From Pleurotus djamor (Eukaryota > Basidiomycota > Agaricomycetes > Agaricales > Pleurotaceae): a stretch of DNA of 46,370 bases. The notes beneath the pieces were generated by a model that saw only the letters and a list, made by a program, of their open reading frames with translations, was not told the origin of the DNA and searched no databases. Positions 1 to 9,486 of this stretch are shown here, in pieces. The stretch is taken from the NCBI GenBank assembly GCA_029747585.1, contig JAPEVF010000349.1:1-46370 (forward strand), written 5' to 3'. The position numbers were made by a program, and so were the translations under genes. How positions within the stretch are numbered: position 1 is the first letter of the stretch; every line of letters begins with the position of its first letter.

Positions 1-1484
1 TTTGGGCTAGCTCTCACTAGTAAGACTTGTGCTGACATCTCCCCGTTAATCCATTCTTATTTCTCAGCAAAAGATGGATCGTGGACCGTGCAAGTGTAAA
101 ACAGGCTCGCACGGACGATCTGCAATATGTCGACGATCCCGACCATCTTGACTTCTTCGCCATTTACTTCGCAGATCGTACGCTCAATAACTGACGTTTA
201 CTACTTGGTTTCTACTTCTTAGACCAAAATTTGCTTAGTGATTCTCAAATTGGCGAAGAAACTGTCTCTTAGGCAGCGTGTTATTGCCACTGCTACCATA
301 TTCTTCAAGCGATTTTACTTGAAGAACTCGTATTGCGAAACCGACCCATTCATTGTGATCGCAGCGTGCTGCTATGTTGCAGCGAAAGCCGAGGAATCAC
401 CCGTTCATATCAAGAACGTCGTTACCGAAGCGAGGATTGTGTTCAGTCGTATGTCACTCATTTTGCATTCTTCTCCATCTATGACACCCAACGAGCGTTG
501 ACATCTACTTATTCAACTACAGAAGACATCTATGGCTGTAAGACGTTTCCTTCCGATAACTCCAAACTGGCTGAGATGGAGTTCTACTTGGTGGATGACT
601 TGGAATGCGATTTGGTTGTGTTCCATCCGTACAGGACGCTTTTGACGCTTTGTAAGAAGGAAGGAGATTCCAGCCAAGAGGAAGAGGAAGGAGAAGCTGG
701 AGAGTTGGGTGCGGGTATTGGCATGGACGATGGGCCAAAGTATTGGGGCTCAACTAAAGACCAGCTCCAAGTTAAAGACGGTGCTCTACAGACAGCTTGG
801 TGCGTAGTTTTCGTGGTTCCTCAGCCAAAAGTCAGCCACCGATGCTCGTTTACTCAACTTAGGTTTATCATCAACGACACGTACCGATCGGATATCTGTC
901 TGATATACCCCCCTCATATGATTGCCATTGCGGCCATCTACATGACATTTGTCTTCGATAAGCACTCCCGGGCTTCACTTCCGCTGTTTTCTTCGTCCCC
1001 TACAGCTGTAGAAATGACATCACAACGCGGCTCACAGCCCGAACCCTCTTCTCAACCTCGCCGATCGTCTCGCCAAGCAAGCCATGCCTCGATACCGGAT
1101 TCCCCGAAGAAACCCACCGACGCGATCGACTTCCTCGCCGGACTGAATGTCTCCCTACCCCTCATAGCGACTATCATACAAGATATCATATCACTCTACA
1201 CGCTTTGGGAACGATACAAAGGAGAGGGTGCCCCTCCGCCCGAGCGCATCTCTCCTTTTAATACCCTCAATCTCGGGATCAAACGTTCACAAAGTCACGC
1301 GGGTACCCCTGCTGATGGTCGAGAGGGTAGTATAGGCTCGGACACGGTAGTCACTCCTGCTTTTTTGTCAGGCCTTTTGCTGAGGATGAGGGAGGCCAAG
1401 CTAGTTGATGTAGCACATCCTGGGAATGCTGGACGACCAGTCGCGGTGAACAAGATGTTGGAAAGAACGCAAGCGGCGGGCTAA
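1..1484 (+). CDS. ssn8: Cyclin C (Mediator kinase module cyclin), 5' partial
   Basis: Cyclin C partners Cdk8 in the nuclear Mediator kinase module and regulates RNA polymerase II transcription. Five exons can be joined in frame: 1-19, 68-177, 239-448, 523-799, 863-1484. The first visible exon encodes FWASSH, so only a few N-terminal residues lie outside the window. The splice at 19/68 gives HYKRW, as expected for the family. The cyclin box is clear: LSLRQRVIATATIFFKRFY, then YVAAKAEESP, KTFPSDNSKLAEMEFYLVDD and FHPYRTLL. The second cyclin fold has FIINDTYRSD, LIYPPHMIAIAAIY. The last exon adds a serine/proline-rich insert (roughly 60 residues) before a conserved-looking tail (DAIDFLAGLNVS, IIQDIISLYTLWERY). 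The stop is TAA at 1482-1484. Identity is secure; the exact 3' exon limits are inferred from frame only. Confidence 0.93.
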
Positions 1485-1658
1485 TATATATAAGCCGGCA
1501 TCAGAGGTCCTTCCTGAGATGCTTTGATTCGATGCTCATTGTAGGTTTTGACGTTCCCTTATCGAGGTCGTGGATAGGGACACGAAGGAGGGTAGACACC
1601 GTTGATCCAATCACTTGTAATATATATGATGGTGTAGTAATGACACATTAGCTGTCGC

Positions 1659-1943
1659 TTACTCTGCGAAGTACATAGCGTTCCCGACGGGAACAAGCTG
1701 GTAGATGATGATGTTCGCATCGGACACTTCGACGCGATGAGCGGGGCCAACATCGAAAGCTGCAACCTTTCCATTGGACTTGATCGTCATCTTTCGTGTC
1801 TCCTTACGAGACCAATTGTTGACGGCATGGGTTTCGACAGACTTGGTGGGGATCGCATACCACGAATCGCTACCATTCCCGTCGCTGTCCTTGGCAACCC
1901 AGACGTTGATGTCATGAGAAGACTTGTTGGCGACCCAGGGCAT
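1659..1943 (-). CDS. Small 94-aa protein of an uncharacterised basidiomycete family
   Basis: A single exon starting at an ATG (MPWVANKSSHDINVWVAK) and ending TAA. There is no signal peptide or membrane segment. The beta-rich pattern (HDINVWVAK, GSDSWY, KMTIKSNGKVAAFDVG, NIIIYQLVPVG) resembles a family of ~90-residue single-domain basidiomycete proteins that I recall but cannot name; its function is not known to me. The reading frame stays open upstream through an apparent intron (a GTGAGC donor near 2008 and a CTTAG acceptor ending near 1948). Joining them breaks the frame, so the upstream exon is probably 5' UTR, and I chose the ATG just after the acceptor. A longer protein is possible. Confidence 0.55.
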   Translation of the reverse strand: MPWVANKSSHDINVWVAKDSDGNGSDSWYAIPTKSVETHAVNNWSRKETRKMTIKSNGKVAAFDVGPAHRVEVSDANIIIYQLVPVGNAMYFAE

Positions 1944-3185
1944 ATTTACTAAGGGATGAACTATGTTAGCCGCATGAACATAACTTAAGCATGAGTGGAG
2001 AAGGCTCACGTAGATAGACACGTAGAAGTTATGAAGGCCGAAGGGATGGTTATTTGCTTTGTTGAACAGCTGTCAGACAGATGAGTTAGATGATGAAGGC
2101 AGCGCATGATGATGATGAAGAAGAAGAAAAAACTCACTGCTGTTTGAGTTTCAACTCTGTTCTGAAGGATAGTTCGAATACTTGGGCTTACCTTTATACT
2201 TGAGGACGTCCAGTTTGAGTGTGTTTGAGCCCGGCGTAGCAGTACCACCGGATTCACGATCGCGATGTACAAGAGAGCAGTGAACAAGGATTAAACGAGT
2301 CTGGTGACACCCTCCAGGGGCGTTGTGGAATACTAGAAACGCAAAGAATGGTTTGCGAAAGCCCAGACAGACCCGGAAATTAATTTGCAGCGGTCAAGTC
2401 GAACCTGTTTACTCCTCGCATATTCATACCGTTTAGAAATTGGGGTGGTCGTCTATAGGTGCCTGTCCTTTGCATGCGGTCACCTGTTGCATGTGTGGAG
2501 CACCACCATAGAGTGGACAAGTAGCGAGGCTAAGCTGGTCGAAGACGGCAAGGATCATGTCCCAATCAGGAGGATGTTCCCCAGCCAGTGCAGGTGGATT
2601 GACAAGAGCGCGAGGAGTCCAGTTCCATTAGAACGACTTCTATCAATCCATGGAATATCGTATCCTCTGGGCATAAGCTGAGTTTCTTCTCAAAAGCTCC
2701 GGCGCAGCCTGTCAGATCATCGAGGCACAGTGTCGAAATCGATGTCTGCAGGATGTCTATATCCGGTCAGCAGAATAGCTTGAGTTCTGGAACGAACAGC
2801 AGTAGGTAGAGGCCGTAGACGAATCTAAGACGATGGAGTGATGTTGAGTGACCCGGAACTGAGTAGCGCATCAGTTGGGAGAGGGCACGTTCGCAAGACG
2901 CACACGCTGGTCAATATTCACTGCTTACCAGCTTGAAGTCAAGTGAACCTGCCAGTGGCCACGCGAGCCTGACACGCACTAAAGCAATGGAGCCCCTAAC
3001 ATCTGAGGGGTCTTGTTGCGACGCAAATGAGAGTCTCACACACGCTGGAGTTTTTCTGAAGTTCGCCTGAGGATTGAAAACCACAACCAGTTGGCAGAAT
3101 GGAGGAGCTGATTGAGATATGACAGAATGACTTAGGATTCCAGGTGTACTGTGATATCAGTGCTACGGCTGGAGATAGTGATAAA
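1944..3185. other. No supported gene; intergenic with a probable 5' UTR exon
   Basis: The stretch near 2010-2070 on the minus strand has exon-like borders (CAG acceptor, GTGAGC donor) and probably belongs to the 5' leader of the 94-aa gene. A short purine-rich microsatellite (gat/aag repeats) lies at about 2108-2132. From about 2.3 to 3.18 kb I see no reading frame with recognisable protein character on either strand. Confidence 0.4.
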
Positions 3186-4266
3186 TTACAACGCCTGGCC
3201 CTCTCGCAGTTCAAGATCAAAGAATTGATCTCCACTGAAGTCTTCATGGGATTTGACACACTGATTATATACGCCATTAAGTACTGACGCAGACGGCTGA
3301 AGCTGTCAAACAAGAACGGCTTACCCATGATGCAAGTGCAGTTGCGATGAGGTTCGCTTCATCTACGTCCACTTCCGTCTTGAGTCTCTCATCCATGTCA
3401 GTTATGAACGATAGCGGGTGGGAGATACAGTAATTGAATCGCTGTGGCTCATTGGGTACCGTTTTGATCACCATGAAAACGAAATCTTGCCCGTTGGTGA
3501 CCACGCCGCGCATGGACTTCTTGCTGTAATCAAATCACACTGAATACTAATTTTGCAGGGTGTTGGCGTGCGTACTTACTTGTTCTCAATGGCAAACGCA
3601 TGCATTTTGTGCAGCACTGGAAGGCATTTACGAGGGAGGTCATGGGTGTGGATCTTGACTTCGGTAAAATAAAAGACAGAGGCTTGGTCTCTGTAAAAGC
3701 GTTCAGCTGGACGGCCCAAAAGCTGCTCTAAATACGAGAAATTGGAACACATAAGAACTCGGGTTGCTTTTCATGTAGATAACAATCGCTTACCGGCGAT
3801 TTGAGGAGGCGCTATGAGAAGTTTGTAGTGTATGTAGTCGGTAGGCTCGACGAAGTCGACGTCTTCATCTGGGTCAGGAGAGATAATGAGTCTCTCATTA
3901 GGGAGGAGGTCCCGGAGTCGACTAAAAAGAGGAGTAAACCAGAGGCGAAATGTCAAGATCTTCAGCCAAGGTTAGAAAGGAGTCATGAATATTTTCTGGC
4001 ACTTGAAGTACGCACACTCTATGTAGCTGAAGCTAATAAGCCATTTAGCTCATATATAAGCTTTTGGAAAGAAGGATCTCCGGTATTGGAAGTAAGCTTC
4101 TTGGGAACGAGGGAACCGACACGCTTGGGTGATACACGACTCTGAGCTGGGGAGGAGTTTTTAGGAGTCAATACATTTTGGTTCGCGCCATAAGCTCAGT
4201 AAAAGACACCCTACCATTCATAACATTGAAATCGACGTTGTTCGTCGCAGATAGGCTCGCTGACAT
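3186..4266 (-). CDS. Unrecognised multi-exon gene with an in-frame stop in the best model
   Basis: Six exons on the minus strand: 4266-4215 (start MSASLSATNNVDFN), 4146-4016, 3959-3794, 3727-3580, 3523-3325 and probably 3302-3186. Phases agree at every junction of this model. The protein is mixed alpha/beta with no motif I can name; landmarks are RDLLPNERLIISPDPDEDVD, YIHYKLLIAP, RPAERFYRDQASVFYFTEVK and MRGVVTNGQDFVFMVIKTVP. Two oddities: exon 2 carries TAG at 4019-4021, two codons before its only good donor, and the last intron would be only 22 nt (3303-3324) if the acidic tail GDQFFDLELREGQAL is real. This could be a recent pseudogene, a sequence error, or a wrong intron choice. No function is proposed. 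Confidence 0.45.
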
Positions 4267-4371
4267 GGTGGTTTAGGAGCAAGAGAAGGAAAAGAGAAAG
4301 GAGTCACAATTATAGTGACTCCTGAGGCACGTGGAATGATTATAGGAGATACAAGCGCCTAAAGACGTGAT

Positions 4372-4968
4372 TTACTGCTTGATTGATCCCTTCTGAAGAC
4401 CAGCTTTGATTTTCTTCAACGCGTCAATCTGACCCGGCTTCTCGACCTGGTCACCGCCATCGACCTCTCCCCACAATTTCTCATCCGGAGACGCGCCTTT
4501 GGTCGAGTACAACTGAAGCACGCAGATGGCCGTTCCCGTTCTTCCCCATCCGAAACCGCAGTGCACAAGCGTGCTCTTGTTGGACTTGAAGAAGTGCCAG
4601 GCTGCATCGTAGTCCTTGTCCGAAGCGACACCGAAATCTTTGACTTCAACGTGCTTGTAGTTGATCTTGGCAGCTTTAAGGATCGCGAGTTCGGCAGAAG
4701 TATACGAGTGCTCGTTGAACGAAAGGATGCTGTCAATCTTCTTCGTGGTGAGGAAGGCCGCGCGTTGTGCGGTCATCTTTTGGGATGAATCCGCTCCGGT
4801 GTAGCCTGGGCATGAGGCGCGGTAGAGTTTGTGTCCAGCGAGGACGTATTTGTCGACTTCGGCAAAGCGGTACCAGCCGACTTTGCAAGCTGCATCGGCG
4901 AGGGCCTTGTCCTTCTTCCCCATAGGGTATTTGCCGCTGTATGGCAGAGAATCGGCTGGGCAAGACAT
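4372..4968 (-). CDS. Cysteine-based (tyrosine/dual-specificity type) phosphatase
   Basis: An intronless 198-aa protein. The P-loop VHCGFGWGRTGTA fits the HCX5R(S/T) signature of cysteine phosphatases: nucleophile Cys137, phosphate-binding Arg143, followed by Thr144. Upstream, VEVKDFGVASDKDYDAAW (residues ~107-124) sits where the general-acid loop is expected; Asp111 or Asp117 could serve. The segment IDSILSFNEHS matches the strand and turn that precede this loop in small dual-specificity phosphatases. There is no signal peptide or transmembrane segment, so a cytosolic enzyme is likely; the substrate (protein or phosphoinositide) is not evident. Lack of introns among intron-rich neighbours is unusual and may reflect retroposition or transfer. 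The fold call is firm; the subfamily is not. Confidence 0.85.
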   Translation of the reverse strand: MSCPADSLPYSGKYPMGKKDKALADAACKVGWYRFAEVDKYVLAGHKLYRASCPGYTGADSSQKMTAQRAAFLTTKKIDSILSFNEHSYTSAELAILKAAKINYKHVEVKDFGVASDKDYDAAWHFFKSNKSTLVHCGFGWGRTGTAICVLQLYSTKGASPDEKLWGEVDGGDQVEKPGQIDALKKIKAGLQKGSIKQ

Positions 4969-5278
4969 GGCTCTACAAAGGAAACGACATCTTCAGGTAA
5001 GTGCATTTTCTCCGGGACTGAAATAACGTACGCTGACGGGGAATCGAAGATGATTTGGCGTCTGTGTAGGTGACAGCATGGAAGTGCTGGTGGTTAAAAG
5101 TGAATTTGAACGAGCAAGCTGTCATCTCAAGTGGTTTGGCGTTGGGTCTAATGAGAAGGTTTGGGTATGTTCGCGGAAGTGGCGGGTCATTCTACATGTT
5201 ATGCTAGCTGGCTCTATGGCAGCTGGCATAAACGTCATCAAATGACCATAACCACCCAAGAGCTTTTATCCCGTCATG

Positions 5279-5349
5279 TCGGATATGGTGTAACGGCTAA
5301 CATTGCCGCCTTTCACGCGGCAGCTCGGGGTTCGATTCCCCGTATCCGA
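5279..5349 (+). tRNA. tRNA-Glu (anticodon TTC)
   Basis: The full cloverleaf is visible. The acceptor stem TCGGATA (5279-5285) pairs with TATCCGA (5343-5349). The anticodon stem GCCGC/GCGGC (5305-5309/5317-5321) encloses the loop CTTTCAC, giving anticodon TTC at 5312-5314, which reads GAA. The T-arm is CGGGG TTCGATT CCCCG with the canonical box B. The 71-nt gene has no intron, and CCA is not encoded. Confidence 0.95.
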
Positions 5350-5842
5350 ATACAGTTTTGCACATTTCGCGCTTCCAGCGCGTTTGTTTGGCCGGTCTGT
5401 TCTCCGTGGCATCATCGAGAGTGAGTAATAACATTGAATGTATATGGTGGCTAATACACGCTAGACAGAGTTCGTAAATCTCCAAAGATGCGTGAATAAG
5501 GTAAGCGAATATAAGTGAATGTATATCTAGGATACTAGATGGTTTGAAGGCTCGTACAACATGGAACGGAGGACCTCCGAAATCGCACCACGACGGCGCA
5601 CTATTGTACAACAAGTCGAAAAATTGAATGTCTCTTGGTTTGAACTTTGAAGGATGTGCACGAAGGGATTCTGATGGACGACGGTAACTGGCATGTCTGT
5701 CACGTCGTCGATCAATAATGATAATTGGAATCCTGTTTGAAGAACTTCTGGTTAGCTACGCCACTAAGTTCACAGGCAAGACTGCGGTGCTCACATAAGT
5801 GGTGGTGGTCATGAAGGCATGCATGGATCGCGTGATGCGTGT

Positions 5843-5974
5843 TTAGGCAATGACGCAGTATGCGCCTCCACCGGATCCGCTACCCTCTTCGTTGGTAGGG
5901 GGCTGATCGAGGACGGTCTCTTCAGCCTTGGGTGCGGTGGAGAAGAAAGTGGTGATGGCGGCGAAAGAGTCCAT
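5843..5974 (-). CDS. Farnesylated mating pheromone precursor (CaaX lipopeptide)
   Basis: A 43-codon intronless gene beginning MDSFAAITTFFSTAP and ending in the CaaX box CVIA (Cys40-Ala43) followed by TAA. The layout matches Agaricomycete B-locus pheromone precursors: an MDSF-type start, an acidic/proline middle (KAEETVLDQPPTNEE), a pair of charged residues (Glu29-Glu30) where maturation cleavage is expected, then a short glycine-rich mature part (GSGSGGGAYC). By family knowledge the Cys is farnesylated, the last three residues are removed, the Cys is carboxymethylated, and the peptide is recognised by a Ste3-type receptor. No Ste3 receptor gene is visible nearby, so it may be an isolated pheromone gene or lie at the edge of a locus. 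A TATA-like box lies about 120 bp upstream (6091-6100). Confidence 0.87.
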   Translation of the reverse strand: MDSFAAITTFFSTAPKAEETVLDQPPTNEEGSGSGGGAYCVIA

Positions 5975-6831
5975 TGCGAGTTAAGTGATGTGAGAGCGGG
6001 TTTAACGTTAAGCAAGGGGGAGCGTGTGCTGATGCTTTCGCGGTGCTGAGTAGGTGAGGAACCTGAGGCTCTTCCTGCGTCTTACCATCGGTTTATATAC
6101 CCACTCAAGAGTCTCGCTGACATGTCATTGCAGGAGACCGAGTGTTCCGACGACTGTGATCATGCACCGCCGGAATGGGCTATGGGCGAGATCGTAGTTC
6201 GCATTATCCAACACCGCGGCGATGCAGGAACAATAAAGTTATCCAGCCTTGGCCCTATGAAGGATATATCGATGACGAGGAATATCAGCGTCAAACGACT
6301 TCGGGCGGGACTCCCGCTCGGACGGGATCAATACGACCCCATAATTTGAATCTAACCCTGATTGAGGTCCGTTTACTTCCAGCTCAGGTAAGGCACGGTT
6401 GATTTACCTTCACTTGGAGGACGTCGTCTTATTGTTTTCATTTTCCGAGGTCCAACCTGGTTTTTATTGTTAATACACACCTTATTGTTAACCATCGATC
6501 AGTGAACCCTGATGCTATGATGAAGTACATTGTTGAAAACGGTGCTGTCCTTTTGTCCATCCCGACACTACCGAGGTGCTGCAGAGGAACATAGCCACAC
6601 ACGGTATTTCTAGCTCTAGTGACTACGCACAAACCTGCTCCTACCAAGCACGGATATCGTCCATAATTCATAGACGGCCTCAAGGCTTGATACTCCCCTT
6701 CTTAAGAGGAAATCCACGTGGGCGGTGGTGAGCTTTTGGTCGGCATCTGAGGTTTTATAGCCTGGGCAGGACTCGCAGTTCTTCACTTCAATATACTGAT
6801 TTTGAACACTGGCTGTTCAATATCGAGGACG
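5975..6831. other. Intergenic region upstream of the pheromone gene
   Basis: No coding sequence is supported. On the minus strand it holds the TATA-like element of the pheromone gene, and AACAAT (HMG-box-like core) occurs at 6229-6234 on the plus strand. The part near 6.4-6.8 kb probably includes the 3' UTR of the kinase-like gene. Nothing else was recognised. Confidence 0.4.
6091..6100 (-). promoter_or_regulatory. TATA-like box of the pheromone precursor gene
   Basis: On the minus strand this reads GTATATAAAC, a good TATA box about 117 bp upstream of the pheromone ATG at 5974. It is the best-placed match between that gene and the next one. Confidence 0.5.
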
Positions 6832-7725
6832 TCAAAAAGGGCTGCTAAATCGCCAGAACTCCTGCTCGACTGCAAGCTCCTCCTCCCATCGACCGAATAT
6901 CTCGTCGAGTAAGGCTTGCCACTCATGGTAAGCATCGGTTGCGTAATATGATCTCGTCCATTCCCAATATTGGGGAAACCACGCAAGGCCTGCCCAGTCG
7001 ACTAGGCCAGATAAGCGGCCTTGGTCATCTACAAGTATGTTCTGCGGTGCCAGATCATTGTGATGGAGGCAGAGGGAATAGGTCCTTGTGTGAACGCGTT
7101 CCGCGAGTGCTTGGAGACGCTCCTGTTCTGGCAGCCACAGTCGGCCATAAAGGAAACGATAAAAATCCATTTCAGTAGAGAAGGGCCCGATCCTGTCGTC
7201 TGTTACACGGAAACACCTGAAGGCACCTCCGTCTACTGCGCAGATTCTGGGTCCCTCTCGGGGAGGTGGTATCGAGCGAAGCTGATCAAATATTTTCTTA
7301 AGATCAAGGGCAAGCAGAGACCGCTGTTGTGAGGACATCCTGCATAGACGATCTTCGAGTGGTTTACCAGGCAGACCCGTCATGACGATGAAAGCACCAC
7401 TCCGAACGGAGATGGCGTCGACTAGCTGCGGAATGGGTCCCACCACGCGTTCATTGAGGAAGCGTAGCGCGTGAGCTTCGTACATGTCGACGTAGAGTCC
7501 GACTTTAGCGTACATGTTGAAGGGTAGGCGAAAACAACACGGCGATGAAGTGCGGCCATACAGCCGGATTCCAAGCGCGACCAGTTTCCAGTAGGTCCAG
7601 AGACGAATGTTCTCCGGAAAGCGGCGCCAAAAGTTGAGCAGCATGCCCATCGTTTGTTCGTAGCCTCGTGACCAGGCCGCGATGAGGGACCAGGGTGTCG
7701 AGTTGGAAACTTTGAGAATGTACAC
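6832..7725 (-). CDS. APH-fold (aminoglycoside phosphotransferase/choline kinase-like) protein
   Basis: An intronless 297-aa reading frame. The catalytic loop LHHNDLAPQNILVDD (residues ~220-234) is the HxDxxxxN motif of the APH/kinase-like fold, with Asp224 as predicted base and Asn229 as metal ligand. The following GLVDWAGLAWFPQYWEWT supplies the second metal-binding Asp (Asp243), equivalent to DFG. N-terminally, FIVMTGLPGKPLEDRL is the hinge region. Agaricomycetes carry many such APH-domain genes; their substrates are mostly unknown and resistance to aminoglycosides should not be assumed. The start is the first ATG of the frame; the nucleotide-binding lobe looks short and divergent, so an upstream exon is possible. 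The stop follows WRFSSPF. Confidence 0.85.
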   Translation of the reverse strand: MYILKVSNSTPWSLIAAWSRGYEQTMGMLLNFWRRFPENIRLWTYWKLVALGIRLYGRTSSPCCFRLPFNMYAKVGLYVDMYEAHALRFLNERVVGPIPQLVDAISVRSGAFIVMTGLPGKPLEDRLCRMSSQQRSLLALDLKKIFDQLRSIPPPREGPRICAVDGGAFRCFRVTDDRIGPFSTEMDFYRFLYGRLWLPEQERLQALAERVHTRTYSLCLHHNDLAPQNILVDDQGRLSGLVDWAGLAWFPQYWEWTRSYYATDAYHEWQALLDEIFGRWEEELAVEQEFWRFSSPF

Positions 7726-7830
7726 GTAAGCAACAAGGGTTCACTTTATTTGTACATGCTAAGGCTAGGGCCTTCCGGCTTTCCATAGTTCTCCTTGTCT
7801 GTAGTAAGTACATGAAAACTACGTTAGACT

Positions 7831-9486
7831 TTAATTCTTGACGAATGTAGTCATTCCTTGGATGTTAGCGGCGTCTGCAAAGGTGCGCAAGACGTCAGCT
7901 GACGCTTGGAAGGCCAAGGCGAAGGGCTTACTCAAAGTCAACCCAGCCCTCCGCGAAGGGCCGGCGAGGTCCAATTGTTGGATGGGTTTGGCCTGACCAG
8001 GGGCGTCCAAGGAAAGGACGTCAATCGAGGTAGCATTTGCTGCCAGTACATACAAGAAGCTATACATAGCAAGCAATGAGATGGTAAAATGGGCCTGAAA
8101 TATTGAAATGCTTACTCTCGCCCCCCAATAGAAGCAATGTCATCTTCAACAGTTCCACGCCCTTTTCCAAGCGGGTATTGCTAATAGGCATAATCGATTA
8201 CTGCGATTTCACTGCAAAGACACGGTGTGCTCACCTTGACAATTGAGCCCTGGAGGTTGTCGTCCACGTTGACTTCAGTAATAGTTGCCGTCTGAACGTC
8301 CGTAAGATAGAAATTGCCTGTAGACTTGCTGAACGCAGTCCAGCAAGTAGCAAGTTGTCCATCAATCTTCACCGTACTCTTCCTTTGTCCCGCACGGTCG
8401 ATGATCTGGAAACCGACACCAGCATCTGTTGCGAGGATTACTTCCTTCCCAGGGAGGAAAGCCATTCCGAATGGAAGCAACCCTCCCTCCGCACTGGCTA
8501 CTTGAACGGGAGCTTGGGCGAGGGTCCCATCACTCTGGAAAGGGAAAACAGTGAATCCGCCGGCAGTCGGCGGGGTGCCTTTGACCGAAACGATGATCGC
8601 ATCGTTGGTTTCGGCAAACAAAATGTGAGATACTGCTCCCTCTGGTCCGGTCGCTGGGGTGGTTTGGTTGAGACCGAGGGATCGATTCGTGCCAGTGATG
8701 GACACAAGACCACGCTTTGGATCAACTTGGAAACAACTAGGGAGGAGGAGGTATTAGATTCGAAGAGATAATGCAAGTGTGGATCTGACTTGACTCCGTT
8801 CAAGGCGCCGCCGTTCAATGCACAGACGCGTTTGCCATCGGGACTGAAAGCCAAAGAGACAGGGAATTCACCACCGCTACTCGTGGGTTTCCCAATCATA
8901 CGGAGATCGGTAGGATCATTAGGGTTTATGCTGAAGAGGGAAATGGTATTCGAGCCAGGCTGTTTATCGCGGTTAAATTGTTTTTTTAGATTTGACAGGC
9001 TTGTGGGAAGTCAAGACAAGAATTCCTCACATTAACCGCTGCCAAAAGATTGGCTGCCGATGATACTTTGACGGCACCTTGACTGAACAACGGGTCTGGA
9101 GCAGTGAGGTCTTCCAATCCATGTGCACCAAGACCGTCAGTGCTGATGGCACGCCTGAGGGTCTATTGATCACATTCTAGTACAAGAATAATAATTCGAA
9201 AAGTTCACAACATACTAGTTTTCCATTAGAACCTATATCGGCACCAACGATGAAGCTGCCTTCTGGCTCGTTGGTAAGGACTAATTAAAGGTCAGGTGAG
9301 TTACCCAGAGTGGGGGTTCAACGAAGACTCACAGAAAGCTGCACCAGATGCTGCTCCAAAGGTAATCCCTATTTCCTTGCGACTGCCAGAGTTTTCCTGG
9401 GCTCTCTGGCCGAATTCGAAAGGGTTCGCAGCAGTCGAAACGAGGAGAAGGGAAAGAGCGACGGATGACGCAGAAACGAACTTCAT
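7831..9486 (-). CDS. Secreted beta-propeller (lactonase / muconate-cyclase-like) protein
   Basis: A minus-strand gene of about eight short exons. Exon 1 encodes a signal peptide (MKFVSASSVALSLLLVSTAA) followed by GITFGAASGAAF. Later exons give LTNEPEGSFIVGADIGSNGK, RRAISTDGLGAHGLED, DPLFSQGAVKVSSAANLL, GGEFPVSLAFSPDGKRVCAL, NRSLGLNQTTPATGPEGAVS and SVKGTPPTAGGFTVFPFQSD. The repeated pattern of glycine-rich turns, SPDG and strands is that of seven-bladed propellers of the 3-carboxymuconate-cyclase/6-phosphogluconolactonase superfamily. The last exon ends ANIQGMTTFVKN. A secreted or cell-wall location is predicted. The family is large in wood- and litter-decay fungi; the substrate is not known. 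Splice sites such as TTTCT/GTGAGT and TTAG/TCCTTACC were read directly. Confidence 0.8.

Noticed and set aside
2006..2287. 93-codon minus-strand frame starting MFTALLYIAIVNP
   Set aside because: It crosses clear splice-like signals and a poly-A/GAA tract; more likely leader and promoter sequence of the 94-aa gene.
8355..8771. 138-codon plus-strand frame inside the propeller gene
   Set aside because: Antisense shadow of well-supported minus-strand exons (TGTNRSLGLNQTTP and others).
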